From Methylocapsa palsarum (GTDB lineage Bacteria; Pseudomonadota; Alphaproteobacteria; Rhizobiales; Beijerinckiaceae), in the NCBI RefSeq assembly GCF_900114285.1, contig NZ_FOSN01000010.1, positions 1 through 64,000 of the forward strand: a DNA stretch of 64,000 nt. Reading direction: 5' to 3'. The notes under the pieces are model-generated. The model searched no databases. It saw only the letters and a program-made list of their open reading frames with translations, and was not told where the DNA came from. The position numbers and the translations under genes were made by a program. Shown here piece after piece: positions 56,801 to 64,000 of this stretch; the stretch's first letter is position 1; every line of letters begins with the position of its first letter.

Positions 56801-57431
56801 ACGCTGCGCCTGGCGTCGACTTATCCGGGATCGCCTCGCGCGCGAGAGATTCCGCCAGCGGCGGCGTCAAGGGCACGGCTTCGCCGGAGTCCGCCGCGGC
56901 GGGCAAGGCGAGGGATCCGTCCGGCCGAAGCGTGAAATGGAGAGCGACGTCAAAGACGTCGAGCCGCTTCGGCGTCACTTCGCCCAGCGCCAGAGCCAAC
57001 AGATCAACCGCCACCTCGGCGCGCGGCGCGCTCAAGACCGTTCGCCCGGTATGATCCTTCAGCGAAAGCCCGTCTATGCTGAGGACCGGGGCGAAATCGC
57101 GGCCAACGATCGAAGCCCCGCCGAACGAGAATTCGAGGCCGTGGCCGAAACGTTCGTCGAGAGCTTTGACGATCTGCGGGACGAGCCAGTCCATCGTGAT
57201 TGGCCCCTGCGCGAGCCGCACGGCGAAAATTCCGCCGAGGATCAGCGCGAACAGGGTCAGGCCGATGCCGAGATAGCATGCGGAGAGGGCCGTGGCGTAG
57301 ACGCGGCGGGGCAGCCACGGGCGGCGTAGTTTCACGGCCTGATCCGTTCCGCGCCGGAGCGGCCGAACCCCTTTTGGAGCTGGAGGATCCTCACGATGCT
57401 CGACCAACCGCTCGCGGCCTTTCAAAAGCAA
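53814..57431 (-). CDS. AsmA-like/DUF3971 inner-membrane-anchored bridge protein
   Basis: The 1205-residue protein has an N-terminal membrane helix (residues 47-75: ALSACYLGIGLTLFALILGG), then a long chain of beta-strand repeats characteristic of AsmA/TamB/YhdP-type proteins. The block DFAPVLSIDGLSLKDHTGRT (about residue 113) is typical of the first AsmA unit. The middle holds a DUF3971 region, and the end an AsmA-C-like region (IPVFGAILGGGTNEGLFGVN). Such proteins may form a phospholipid path to the outer membrane; this is family inference. A glycine-rich linker (PGAGAGGGGGVGGGSGAGA) is unusual. It is alone, reading leftward from bcp. Confidence 0.88.
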   Translation of the reverse strand: MLLKGRERLVEHREDPPAPKGVRPLRRGTDQAVKLRRPWLPRRVYATALSACYLGIGLTLFALILGGIFAVRLAQGPITMDWLVPQIVKALDERFGHGLEFSFGGASIVGRDFAPVLSIDGLSLKDHTGRTVLSAPRAEVAVDLLALALGEVTPKRLDVFDVALHFTLRPDGSLALPAAADSGEAVPLTPPLAESLAREAIPDKSTPGAAFPESAPALAETKPRALLVRQMSSAIRLIVDSLTNPESPIAAIDRIGIARGRLVIDDETTNQTIKFEGVDLAFDKSSGGTTFNLSVDGPNGRWTVRGLASGLPGSERKLMLSLNNLSLDEILIATGSRSVGADFDMPLSAKFDLALQADGRLSEAIGRFEFGAGYLRFDDPNDEPMLVNKIDGGFHWDGLKRRIVLDRTELTAEAAHGAISGFVALPDREGEAWVVDIVNAGPILLSPERPGQKTVTLDKASLAARLFVTEKNLVIDRFAFGGPEVNVSLSGIVDWINGPRVKFEASMPQAPAAAVLRIWPSFMVSPVRSWLLEHARGGVVQNAKLQFDFDAPTLNAMRSEHAPPDDSILFDFTLVNGAVEYLPGVPPLRGISGAGHVTGRTSTFTLTSAGAVEAGPGRMLSVGEGSFWRVADSELKPTPAVIVAKVSGSVEAVADLLAFPALKPYASLPLDNANLRGQIDGKLQIDLRLSAAMKSSDVTLGVNATVTNFTADNILGKEKLDAATLTINVDREGLRASGQGRMFGAPASIDIVHPNGKTPEASVRMILDEAARVKQGLGNLPGLSGPVGALITAPLGGGEKQRAEVELDLTRAGIDLPGVVKPPGRPGKAKFSLAVNDNGTMLDPFVLEALPIMAHGQVELGTDQVLQSAHFPVAKISPGDDLKIDALRAGETLKIIVRASTIDAAPFVKWLTAASPAADATPANAPGAGAGGGGGVGGGSGAGAIKELDFDVKSALLSGYNRQVITGAELRLLKREQLKQFSFSGRFGHDTISGNLTGAPAAPQINLFSDDAGALLSFFDFYKHMDRGRLAVSMRLAPTLSGTLTIDSFVLRDEPALRRLVAESAPPPDASGRRPKIDAGAMAFTRLQSGFQRVGTRMQINDGTMYGDAIGLTVDGWLDYARDKVDVKGTFVPAYAVNNLFSKIPVFGAILGGGTNEGLFGVNFRIEGSITSPTLSINPLSALAPGIFRQIFGVGDPLGAARGLK

Positions 57432-57648
57432 GCAAAAGCTGGAAACTTCATTCCTGCGCGACTATACAATCGAAGCTTAAAAATGGGATCGGCGAAACGG
57501 AAGCGCATCGTCAAAGGGGCTCTGACCGGCTGGCGCGGTTTTGGCATTACGATCTTTCCGTGGTCCCTGAAAGACGTTTAACGCCCTGTGCGGGTTTGGC
57601 GGCTTTTTTTTGACTACTGGCTTGGAATGCGACGAAAGGAAGGCCGCA

Positions 57649-58119
57649 TTGGGCGCGAAACTGAGTGAGGGCGGCAAAGCGCCCGCTTTTGACCTGCCCG
57701 ATGACGCGGGCGGCTCGGCGGCGCTCAAGAATTTCAAGGGCAGGAAGCTGGTCCTCTATTTCTATCCGAAAGACGACACTTCGGGGTGTACAGCCGAAGC
57801 GATCGCGTTCAACGGACTGAGAGACGAGTTCGAGAAGGCGGGCGCGGCCATTCTTGGCGTCTCGCCTGATTCGGCCGCAAAGCACGCCAAGTTCAAGGCG
57901 AAGCACGGCCTCGAATTCACCCTGGCCGCCGACGAAACCAAAGCCATGCTAGAGGCCTACGGCGTCTGGGTCGAAAAAAGCATGTATGGACGCAAATACA
58001 TGGGGGTCGAACGCACGACGGTCCTGATCGGACCGGACGGGAAGATCGCGCGGATCTGGAATAAGGTTAAGGTTCCAGGCCATGCCGCGGAGGTTCTCGC
58101 GGCGGTCAAGTCGCTGTAA
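57649..58119 (+). CDS. bcp: Peroxiredoxin, Bcp/PrxQ type
   Basis: Bcp reduces hydroperoxides using thioredoxin. The 156-residue protein has LVLYFYPKDDTSGCTAEAIAF, split here as YFYPKDDTSGC (peroxidatic Cys47) and TAEAIAF. The second cysteine, five residues later in E. coli Bcp, is replaced by Ile52, so it must act as a 1-Cys enzyme or use another partner thiol. GVSPDSAAKHAKFKAKHGLE and the C-terminal GHAAEVLAAVKSL fit the family. I pick the TTG at 57649, with AAGGAAG before it; the frame opens at a TTG at 57610 but extra residues are not family-like. Confidence 0.93.
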   Translation: MGAKLSEGGKAPAFDLPDDAGGSAALKNFKGRKLVLYFYPKDDTSGCTAEAIAFNGLRDEFEKAGAAILGVSPDSAAKHAKFKAKHGLEFTLAADETKAMLEAYGVWVEKSMYGRKYMGVERTTVLIGPDGKIARIWNKVKVPGHAAEVLAAVKSL

Positions 58120-58135
58120 AGAAGGTATGCCGCCG

Positions 58136-58182
58136 GTTCTTCTCGATTGGATTGATTCAATCCGATCGGAAGATGCTCTAGA
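58136..58182 (-). repeat. Dispersed palindromic element, copy 5 (first half only)
   Basis: Only the first hairpin half is present, on the opposite strand: TTCTAGAGCATCTTCCGATC, then GGATTGAATCAATCCAATCG and AGAAGAA. It ends exactly at the eipA gene; the eipA stop TAG (58178-58180) is the CTAG of its edge. Confidence 0.85.
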
Positions 58183-58756
58183 ATGGGTTCCAGGTCGAGG
58201 CCGGCGTGAACTTCAGATAGCTGACGTTGAAGCCGAGCCGCGCGCCAACGCCCGAACGGATCGGCACGACATAGACATCCTCGTTGACGAGGGCGGTCAT
58301 GCCGAATCCGCCGACGAGGTAGACCGATCCGTCGACGCCGCCGTAACGTCGGAAGATGGCGTTCGTCGAAGGCAGATTGTAGACGAGCATCATGGTCCGG
58401 TCGCCATCGGCTCCGGCGTCAAGACCCATCGAAGGGCCCTGCCAGAACACCCGGAGATCCCCGGCGTTGCGCGTGTGCATCACGCCTTCGCCGTAGCGCA
58501 GGCCGCCGATGAAGGCGCCGCCGGCCTCCTGACCCAGGATATAACCGTTCGGCTTGCCCCATTTCCGGGTCGCCGACTCGACGGCTTCGGCGAGGCCGCG
58601 GGAGATCGAACCAAAAAAGCGATGGCCGTTGTCGACGATCTCGTTGGACGAAAACTCGCTCGGCTTTTGCGCTTCAGGGGTGGCCAGCGCCGGGCCGGCC
58701 GCGCCGCAAGCGGCGAGCGCCGCCAGAGCCATGGTAAATTCTCTTCGCGATTGCAT
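58178..58756 (-). CDS. eipA: DUF1134 family envelope protein (EipA-like)
   Basis: EipA-type (DUF1134) proteins are periplasmic beta-barrels needed for cell-envelope integrity in Brucella. The 192-residue product has a Tat/Sec-like leader (SRREFTMALAALAACGAAGP) and the family core, with GLRYGEGVMHTRNAGDLRVF, WQGPSMGLDAGADGDRTM, LVYNLPSTNAIFRRYGG and RLGFNVSYLKFTP. I pick the ATG at 58756 because GGAGGATGACC places a Shine-Dalgarno six bases before it; ATG 58762 is too close. Its stop codon is in a dispersed repeat. It converges on bcp. Confidence 0.88.
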   Translation of the reverse strand: MQSRREFTMALAALAACGAAGPALATPEAQKPSEFSSNEIVDNGHRFFGSISRGLAEAVESATRKWGKPNGYILGQEAGGAFIGGLRYGEGVMHTRNAGDLRVFWQGPSMGLDAGADGDRTMMLVYNLPSTNAIFRRYGGVDGSVYLVGGFGMTALVNEDVYVVPIRSGVGARLGFNVSYLKFTPASTWNPF

Positions 58757-58972
58757 GGTCATCCTCCGCGAACCGGGCGCGCGAGTTCCAGCCAACGCCC
58801 GCGCTTGGACAGTGAGTTTGAGGCCGCATCGTTAAGGAAGGATTGACGAGGCGCAAAAAATCAAGCGACGCCATTAAGCTTCGCGCCAGGGTTGCGCCTT
58901 CCGGCGCCCTGAGCACGAGTCATTGAGAAAGATTCATGCCGTCGGCTGAACCGGCGCGCCGCGCCCTGTGGA

Positions 58973-59848
58973 TTACTTCGCTTCAGGCAACACGGCGCTC
59001 GGGTCGCCCCAGGCGACGAAGGGTCCATTTCTGAACTGGCGGCCCGCCTTGCCGTATTCGAGCGGATGTCGGTCTCCGTCGAGGACGATGCCGCCCGCGG
59101 CGCGCAGGACAGCGTCGCCCGCGGCGGTGTCCCATTCCATGGTCTGACCAAAGCGCGGATAAACGTCGGCGACGCCCTCGGCGACGGCGCAGAATTTCAA
59201 GGACGAACCCGCCTCCCTGCGCTCCCTGATCGGAAGCTGGGCCAGGAAAGCCTCTGTCTCGGGGTCCGCATGCGACCGGCTGACGAGGGCCGTCAATCCG
59301 TTGAGAGGCGCAGCACGGACGTGGATGGGGCGGCGTCCCTCCCGGGGCGGCAGCGGCGCCCCCGGAGCCACGAAGCAGCAGGAGGCTCCGGTCGCGCCGA
59401 TCCAAAGCTGGCCACGCGCGGGCGCGTAAACGACGCCCGCCTTTGGCCGCCCATCGACGACCAGCGCAATATTGATTGTGAACTCTCCGTTGCGGCTCAG
59501 GAACTCACGCGTCCCGTCAACCGGATCGACCAGGATGAACGTCGACCCGGAGATGGTTTTCTTGCCGTGCGCAGCCGCTTCTTCGGCGAGAACAGGGAAG
59601 GCCGGCAAACGGTTCGAGAGACGCTCGAGGATGATCTTTTCGGCGTACTCATCCGCATCGCAAACCGGGCTCGTGTCCGCCTTGCGCCTCGCATGGCTTT
59701 CGGCGCCATAGATCGCCATGACCGCCACCGCGGCCTCGAGGGCGATCTCCGCGAAAATATCCGCAACGGCGTCAAGATCCAGGGACTGCGGATCGACCGC
59801 GTGTCCGGGTTGGATCCGGAACTCGTCAGAATTTGCGTTCAAGGGCAT
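58973..59848 (-). CDS. cysQ: 3'(2'),5'-bisphosphate nucleotidase CysQ
   Basis: CysQ removes the 3'-phosphate of PAP(S), clearing the by-product of sulfate assimilation. The 291-residue inositol-monophosphatase-fold enzyme has FPVLAEEAAAHGKK (metal ligand Glu), the motif FILVDPVDGTREFLSRNGEF with DPVDGT, and WDTAAGDAVLRAAGGIV near the C terminus. The first ~25 residues vary from the family and the start is moderately sure. It is followed (upstream on the strand) by a 212-bp AT-rich spacer in front of which carA ends. The window's metY and metH also use sulfur-pathway products. Confidence 0.93.
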   Translation of the reverse strand: MPLNANSDEFRIQPGHAVDPQSLDLDAVADIFAEIALEAAVAVMAIYGAESHARRKADTSPVCDADEYAEKIILERLSNRLPAFPVLAEEAAAHGKKTISGSTFILVDPVDGTREFLSRNGEFTINIALVVDGRPKAGVVYAPARGQLWIGATGASCCFVAPGAPLPPREGRRPIHVRAAPLNGLTALVSRSHADPETEAFLAQLPIRERREAGSSLKFCAVAEGVADVYPRFGQTMEWDTAAGDAVLRAAGGIVLDGDRHPLEYGKAGRQFRNGPFVAWGDPSAVLPEAK

Positions 59849-60060
59849 GAATGTCCGTCGGTTCAGCGGGCCCGCAGCCTCGTCCCTCGCCAGTTTTTCT
59901 TAATTTGATTTTTTTATGGCGCGATTTTGAAACACTGCGTCCAATTTAGGGGCTCAACCAATGCTTAGGAAGCCTTTTTCGTCATTTTCCAATCACACCT
60001 TGGCGAATTTGGTAAAACAAGCGTTACTTCGGCGCCGCAGCAGTCAAGCGCAAATTTGCC

Positions 60061-61257
60061 TCACGCTTGCGCTTTCGCCCTCTCCATCATCTGGGCGAAT
60101 CGGAAAAACAGATAATGGCTGTCGCGCGGGCCCGGCGAGGCTTCGGGGTGATGCTGAACCGAAAAGGCCGGACGATCGGTGAGTTCGAGTCCACAGTTCG
60201 ATCCGTCAAACAACGACCTGTGAGTCTCCCGCGCGCTGGCGGGAAGGCTGGCCGAATCGACCGAAAAGCCATGATTCATCGACACGATTTCAACCTTCCC
60301 GGTGGTGAAATCCTTGACCGGGTGATTGGCGCCGTGATGGCCTTGCCGCATTTTTTCGGTCCGGGCTCCGATGGCGAGCGCAAGCATCTGATGCCCAAGG
60401 CAAATCCCGAAGGTCGGGATCTTGTTTTCGAGTAATTCCCGAATCACCGGAACGGCGTATTTCCCCGTCTCGGCAGGGTCGCCCGGCCCGTTCGACAAAA
60501 ACACGCCGTCCGGATGGAGCGCCCTGATTTCGTCGGCCGAGGCGGTCGCCGGCACGACGGTCACGCTGCAGCCCGCCTCGGTGAGCAGGCGCAGGATATT
60601 GCGTTTGACGCCGTAATCTATGGCGACGACCTTGTATCTTCCGGCGCCGGCGGACGCAGATCCGTAGGGCCGCCAGGCCGCCTGCGTCCACTCATAATCT
60701 TTCGTGGTCGTAACGCTTGGCACAAGGTCCATTCCCTCGAGGCCGGGCCATTCCCGCGCCAGGCTGCGCAAGGCGTCGACATCGAAGACGCCGTCCGGCG
60801 CATGCGCGATCGCGGCGTTCTGCATCCCGTTTTCGCGGATCAGCGTCGTTAAGGCGCGGGTGTCGACGCCGCAGAGCCCGATGATTCCGCGTAACTTGAG
60901 CCAATCGCCGAAATGCAGCGTCGAACGGTGATTTGAGGGCGCCGTGACCGGCGCGTCGACGATGATTCCGCGAACCCCGGCGCTTGCGGCGGAATTGCTC
61001 GTCTCGACGTCGTCCTCGTTCGCGCCGACATTCCCAATATGCGGAAAGGTGAACGTGACGATCTGCCCGGCATAGGACGGATCGGTGAGGATTTCCTGAT
61101 AGCCCGTCATGGCGGTGTTAAAGCAAACCTCGCCCGTGGCGAAGCCTTCCGCGCCAAGCCCGGTCCCTTCGAAGACCGCGCCGTTCGCCAGAACCAGCAG
61201 GGCCGTCGCCCGCGGTTTCGTCCACGCCGGCGGCGTCGTGACTTGATCCTTGGTCAT
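60061..61257 (-). CDS. carA: Carbamoyl-phosphate synthase small subunit
   Basis: CarA hydrolyses glutamine and passes ammonia to CarB for carbamoyl phosphate, used in arginine and pyrimidine synthesis. The 398-residue protein has an N-terminal CPSase domain (TALLVLANGAVFEGTGLGAE, CFNTAMTGYQEILTDPSYAG) and a class I amidotransferase domain with the nucleophile in GICLGHQMLALAIG and the His/Glu pair in SVQHHPEASPGP. The ATG at 61257 is chosen because the open frame to 61371 adds non-homologous basic residues. It is on the opposite strand from the small secreted gene upstream. Confidence 0.97.
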   Translation of the reverse strand: MTKDQVTTPPAWTKPRATALLVLANGAVFEGTGLGAEGFATGEVCFNTAMTGYQEILTDPSYAGQIVTFTFPHIGNVGANEDDVETSNSAASAGVRGIIVDAPVTAPSNHRSTLHFGDWLKLRGIIGLCGVDTRALTTLIRENGMQNAAIAHAPDGVFDVDALRSLAREWPGLEGMDLVPSVTTTKDYEWTQAAWRPYGSASAGAGRYKVVAIDYGVKRNILRLLTEAGCSVTVVPATASADEIRALHPDGVFLSNGPGDPAETGKYAVPVIRELLENKIPTFGICLGHQMLALAIGARTEKMRQGHHGANHPVKDFTTGKVEIVSMNHGFSVDSASLPASARETHRSLFDGSNCGLELTDRPAFSVQHHPEASPGPRDSHYLFFRFAQMMERAKAQA

Positions 61258-61506
61258 GGTCGCTTGCTCGTGCTGCCGCCGCGCCCGAAGCCAATCGGCT
61301 GCGTAGCGGCGAAGATGGTATCGGCCTTTTTTGATATGCGAACGCTTAGGGGGAACCCTTCGCCCCGTCAATGTCGCCGGGAAACCTCACGCTCCTTAGA
61401 CTGGCGCGCCAGATTTGATCACGCGCGAGCGTTACATTTCGCCCCGGCCAGCGTTTGACAAGAGCGCCCGCGACCTGCGGCGCGAACTCCACAAAGGAAG
61501 CGGGTT

Positions 61507-61749
61507 ATGAAAATGAAGTTTTCTGGATCTGTTCTGGCCGCTCTTGTCATTATCCTGGCTTCGGCGGCGTTCGCCGCCGGCCTTGACGGATTTGTCCTTC
61601 AGAAGGAACGATCCGTCACAATGAACAGCGGCAAGTCGGTGAAGATCATGGTCGGGAAAATGCACGACAAAATGATGGTCGTCATTCCGATGGACGATCT
61701 TAACGAGCTTTACATGCGGGCGGAAGGGCACGCCATGAGCATTCCTTGA
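61507..61749 (+). CDS. Small secreted Met-rich protein
   Basis: The 80-residue product has a Sec signal peptide (KFSGSVLAALVIILASAAFA, residues 4-23) and a mature part of ~55 residues with many Met and Lys, including MVGKMHDKMMVVIPMDDL and MRAEGHAMSIP. AAGGAAG precedes the ATG closely. I do not know the family. Met and His richness could mean metal binding; this is weak inference. It is divergent from carA and precedes yqeY on the same strand. Confidence 0.75.
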   Translation: MKMKFSGSVLAALVIILASAAFAAGLDGFVLQKERSVTMNSGKSVKIMVGKMHDKMMVVIPMDDLNELYMRAEGHAMSIP

Positions 61750-61894
61750 GAGTATTTCAGCGGCGGCCGGGCGCCGCCGCCAGCTTGCGCGCCGACGCCC
61801 CGCTCGCTATCGTTTTCGCTTTCGCGGAACGGCGCGGACCCCGCGCAAGCCTCCGGCATGTTCCTGTTCCTCAGCTTCGTCACGAAAGAACCTC

Positions 61895-62347
61895 ATGCTT
61901 CGCGACCAATTCACGAGCCAGCTCAAGGAGGCGATGAAAGCCGGCCAGAAGCGCAGGGTTGAAACCATCCGCATGATCACGGCCGCGCTCAAGGATAAAG
62001 ACATCGAGGCGCGCGGCTCGGGCAAGAGCGTGGCGGCCGAGGACATCCTCGCCCTGCTTCAGAAGATGATCAAAAGCCGCAAGGAATCGCTCGAGATCTA
62101 CGAAAAGGCCGGGCGGACCGACCTCGCGACCCAGGAAAGCGAGGAAATCGACATCATCCAGGGTTTCCTGCCGCAGCAGCTCAGCGAAGCCGAGGCCGAG
62201 GCCGCGATCTCCGCGGCGATTGCGGCGACGGGCGCGGCGTCGATCAAGGACATGGGCAAGGTCGTCGCCGCGCTCAAGGGCGAATACGCCGGGCGGATGG
62301 ACTTCGGCAAGGCGAGCGCTCTGGTCAAGGCGAAGCTCGGGGCGTGA
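61895..62347 (+). CDS. yqeY: GatB/YqeY domain-containing protein
   Basis: The 150-residue protein is a stand-alone YqeY domain, related to the tRNA-binding tail of GatB, with QLKEAMKAGQKRRVETIRMI, DLATQESEEIDIIQGFLPQQ and KDMGKVVAALKGEYAGRMDF. It may act in tRNA-dependent amidation or translation, but its role is unproven. It lies upstream of dnaG on the same strand with panB between them on the other strand; yqeY-dnaG proximity is usual in alphaproteobacteria. It converges on panB with a 3-bp gap. Confidence 0.93.
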   Translation: MLRDQFTSQLKEAMKAGQKRRVETIRMITAALKDKDIEARGSGKSVAAEDILALLQKMIKSRKESLEIYEKAGRTDLATQESEEIDIIQGFLPQQLSEAEAEAAISAAIAATGAASIKDMGKVVAALKGEYAGRMDFGKASALVKAKLGA

Positions 62348-62350
62348 GCG

Positions 62351-63229
62351 TCAGAACCCGGCAAGCTGATCCTTGTCCATGTGGACGATATTGTCCTCGC
62401 CGGGAAACGTTTTCTCATGGACGTCGCGGACATAGGCCTTTGCCGCCGCGCGCACGAGCCGGCCGAATTCCTCATAGCGCCGATTGTGGCGGAAGTTTTT
62501 CTCCGAAAACCCGAGCACGTCGGTGATGACGAGAACCTGTCCGTCGGTGAGGCGCCCCGCGCCGATCCCGATCGTCGGCGCATGGACCGATTGCGTGACC
62601 CGGCCCGCCACCTCTTCCGGAATCAATTCGAGGACAAGCATCGCCATTCCGGCCTTGTCGAGCGCGATGGCGTCGCGCACGAGTCTGGCCGCATCCTCCG
62701 CCTGACGCCCCTTGATGCGCTTTTGTTCGTGGGTCTGCGGCTCAAGCCCGAGGTGGCAGCAGACCTCGATTGATTCGGCCGCGAGCGCCTCGACGAGGTC
62801 GGCGCGGAACCCTTCGAACTTCACGATGTCGGCTCCGGCCTCGATCAAAAGCCGCGAACTCGCCACCGCCTCAAGGGGCGTCTCATAGGTCAGGTAGGGA
62901 AGATCGCCGATAATGACGGCGTCCGGAGCGCCTCGCCGAACGGCGCCGATATGATGGCGCATGTCGGCCAGCGTCACCGCCCGCTCACTGGCGTAGCCGA
63001 GCATCGTCACGCCGACGCTGTCGCCGACCAGAATGGCGTCGACTCCCGCATCCGCCTCCGCCTTCGCCGTGGGGGCGTCGTAAGCTGTAAGGACGGCGAT
63101 CGGAGCGCGGCGCCGTTTCATCTCGAAAAAACGCGCGGATTTACGCCTCAAACCGGAATCCTTCTCGCAAGACCCATCGCGCTTGACCCATCGTGTTTTT
63201 TGGGCTCGGCCTGTGTTTAGCCGGGACAA
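62351..63229 (-). CDS. panB: 3-methyl-2-oxobutanoate hydroxymethyltransferase
   Basis: PanB adds a hydroxymethyl group from methylenetetrahydrofolate to ketoisovalerate, giving ketopantoate for pantothenate and CoA. The 292-residue barrel enzyme has PIAVLTAYDAPTAKAEADAG, ILVGDSVGVTMLGYASERAV, and TIGIGAGRLTDGQVLVITDV with LGFSEKNFRHNRRYEEFG. The first ~35 residues are atypical, so the true start could be the ATG near 63121 (MKRRRAPIAVLTAYD). It sits between yqeY and dnaG on the opposite strand, an insertion in their usual order. It also draws on the folate pool that metF uses. Confidence 0.94.
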   Translation of the reverse strand: MSRLNTGRAQKTRWVKRDGSCEKDSGLRRKSARFFEMKRRRAPIAVLTAYDAPTAKAEADAGVDAILVGDSVGVTMLGYASERAVTLADMRHHIGAVRRGAPDAVIIGDLPYLTYETPLEAVASSRLLIEAGADIVKFEGFRADLVEALAAESIEVCCHLGLEPQTHEQKRIKGRQAEDAARLVRDAIALDKAGMAMLVLELIPEEVAGRVTQSVHAPTIGIGAGRLTDGQVLVITDVLGFSEKNFRHNRRYEEFGRLVRAAAKAYVRDVHEKTFPGEDNIVHMDKDQLAGF

Positions 63230-63390
63230 TTGCGTCGCCGTTCATCAAGTTGCGCATTGAGCCGCCTTTCCGTCCATTCCGCGTCTAATATCGTTTAATA
63301 TAATGTCATGCGCTTAGACCGCCCCGGCAGACGATCGATGCTGCGCCCGTCTCGGCGGATCCGGCGAGCCGCCGCGCCAGAGTTTCGTTT

Positions 63391-64000
63391 ATGAGATTTC
63401 CGCCTTCGTTCCTCGACGACATCAAAACCCGGCTGCCGGTTTCGGAGGTCGTGCGGCAGCGCGTCAAACTGACCAAGTCGGGGCGTGAATGGAAGGGGCT
63501 GTCGCCGTTCAACGCGGAAAAGACGCCGTCGTTTTTTGTGAACGACGCCAAAATGGCGTGGTTCGACCTCTCGGCGGGGAAAAACGGCAATATTTTCGAC
63601 TTCGTGATGGAGACCGAAGGGCTTTCCTTTCCCGAGGCGGTGGAGCGGCTCGCCGCGGACGCCGGGCTCGCTCTGCCGCAGGTCTCGCCCCAGGCGGAGG
63701 CGCACGAGCGGCAGCGCACAGGCCTTATCGACGTGATGGAGCTCGCGGCGGCCTATTTCAGCGCCCAGCTCAATGCCTCGGCCGGAACCGGGGCGCGCGC
63801 TTATCTCGCGCGCCGCGGGCTGGAGGCGCCGATCCAAAGCCAGTTCCGCCTCGGATACGCAGGGCCCGAGAAATACGCCCTGCGCGATCACCTCGCGGGG
63901 AAGGGCGTTCCCGCCAAGGCCATGATCGAGGCCGGACTTCTGATCCACGGCGAGGACATCGCGGTCCCCTATGACCGCTTCCGCGACCGCATCATGTTCC
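63391..64000 (+). CDS. dnaG: DNA primase DnaG, N-terminal part (runs off the window)
   Basis: DnaG makes RNA primers at the replication fork. The 203 visible residues cover the zinc-binding-type domain, the linker with AVERLAADAGLALPQVSP, and the start of the TOPRIM core (AVPYDRFRDRIMF). The first domain keeps its fold (SPFNAEKTPSFFVND and GNIFDFVMETEGLSF) but not its zinc ligands: the CPFH motif is SPFN (Ser38, Asn41) and the later CFGC is DLSA (Asp59, Ala62). This appears to be a normal trait of some Hyphomicrobiales rather than a mutation (from memory). The 3' end and rpoD, usually next, are off window. Confidence 0.95.
   Translation, partial: MRFPPSFLDDIKTRLPVSEVVRQRVKLTKSGREWKGLSPFNAEKTPSFFVNDAKMAWFDLSAGKNGNIFDFVMETEGLSFPEAVERLAADAGLALPQVSPQAEAHERQRTGLIDVMELAAAYFSAQLNASAGTGARAYLARRGLEAPIQSQFRLGYAGPEKYALRDHLAGKGVPAKAMIEAGLLIHGEDIAVPYDRFRDRIMF

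Noticed and set aside
57396..57581. Small frame between the AsmA-like gene and bcp
   Set aside because: It overlaps the start of the AsmA-like gene, has no ribosome-binding site and resembles no family.

Overview
This window is chromosomal DNA of an alphaproteobacterium. High GC, strong G/C third positions and several gene orders point to the order Hyphomicrobiales (Rhizobiales). The orders are rplM-rpsI-argC, RDD gene-ate, yqeY-dnaG, divergent anmK/tyrS, and an ArsR/methyltransferase-metF-metH operon. DnaG lacks its zinc ligands, which I recall from the Bradyrhizobium/Methylobacterium/Beijerinckiaceae side of the order, so Beijerinckiaceae or Methylocystaceae relatives are my best guess. This is inference, because no rRNA gene is present.

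Layout. 1-341 is the end of an IS3-family element that cuts into an AT-rich foreign gene remnant (342-711). 715-6461 is a methionine-cycle operon (metH, metF, ArsR-methyltransferase regulator). 6.7-10 kb holds a PsiF-like secreted protein, plsC, a ChaC-type glutathione cyclotransferase and a DUF2125 protein. 10.1-15.1 kb holds a polyprenyl-phosphate sugar transferase, thrS and a LuxR-type regulator, separated by two long structured spacers. 15.3-24.8 kb holds gpsA, an EVE-domain gene, an arylsulfatase, a tRNA-Leu(UAA) gene split by a group I intron, gpt, a cinA-like gene, yjbQ, an O-methyltransferase and a Tat-exported FAD enzyme. 24.9-33.5 kb holds a permease, a PAP2 phosphatase, a VanX-type dipeptidase, an RDD protein, arginyltransferase and parC. 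33.5-36.9 kb is a biotin locus (bioA divergent from bioFD). 36.9-42.3 kb holds two exported proteins, phaC, and a TetR regulator with a beta-propeller gene. 42.4-46.4 kb holds argC-rpsI-rplM, a CoA-binding protein and metY. 46.4-58.8 kb holds hrpB, kup, anmK, tyrS, a large AsmA-like protein, bcp and eipA. 58.9-64 kb holds cysQ, carA, a small secreted protein, yqeY, panB and the start of dnaG.

The main content is housekeeping. The unusual content is mostly outside proteins: (1) a complete 212-nt group I intron in the anticodon loop of tRNA-Leu(UAA); (2) a dispersed ~117-bp palindromic element in five copies, with base-pair covariation in its second hairpin and edges that supply the stop codons of three genes; (3) a dozen short tandem duplications of 10-22 bp in spacers, several including a stop codon; (4) a spacer at 11766-11856 with mutually exclusive inverted repeats; (5) a pair of matching operators bracketing the TetR regulator; (6) a zinc-ligand-free DnaG. 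No CRISPR array, prophage, secretion system or defence island is visible.
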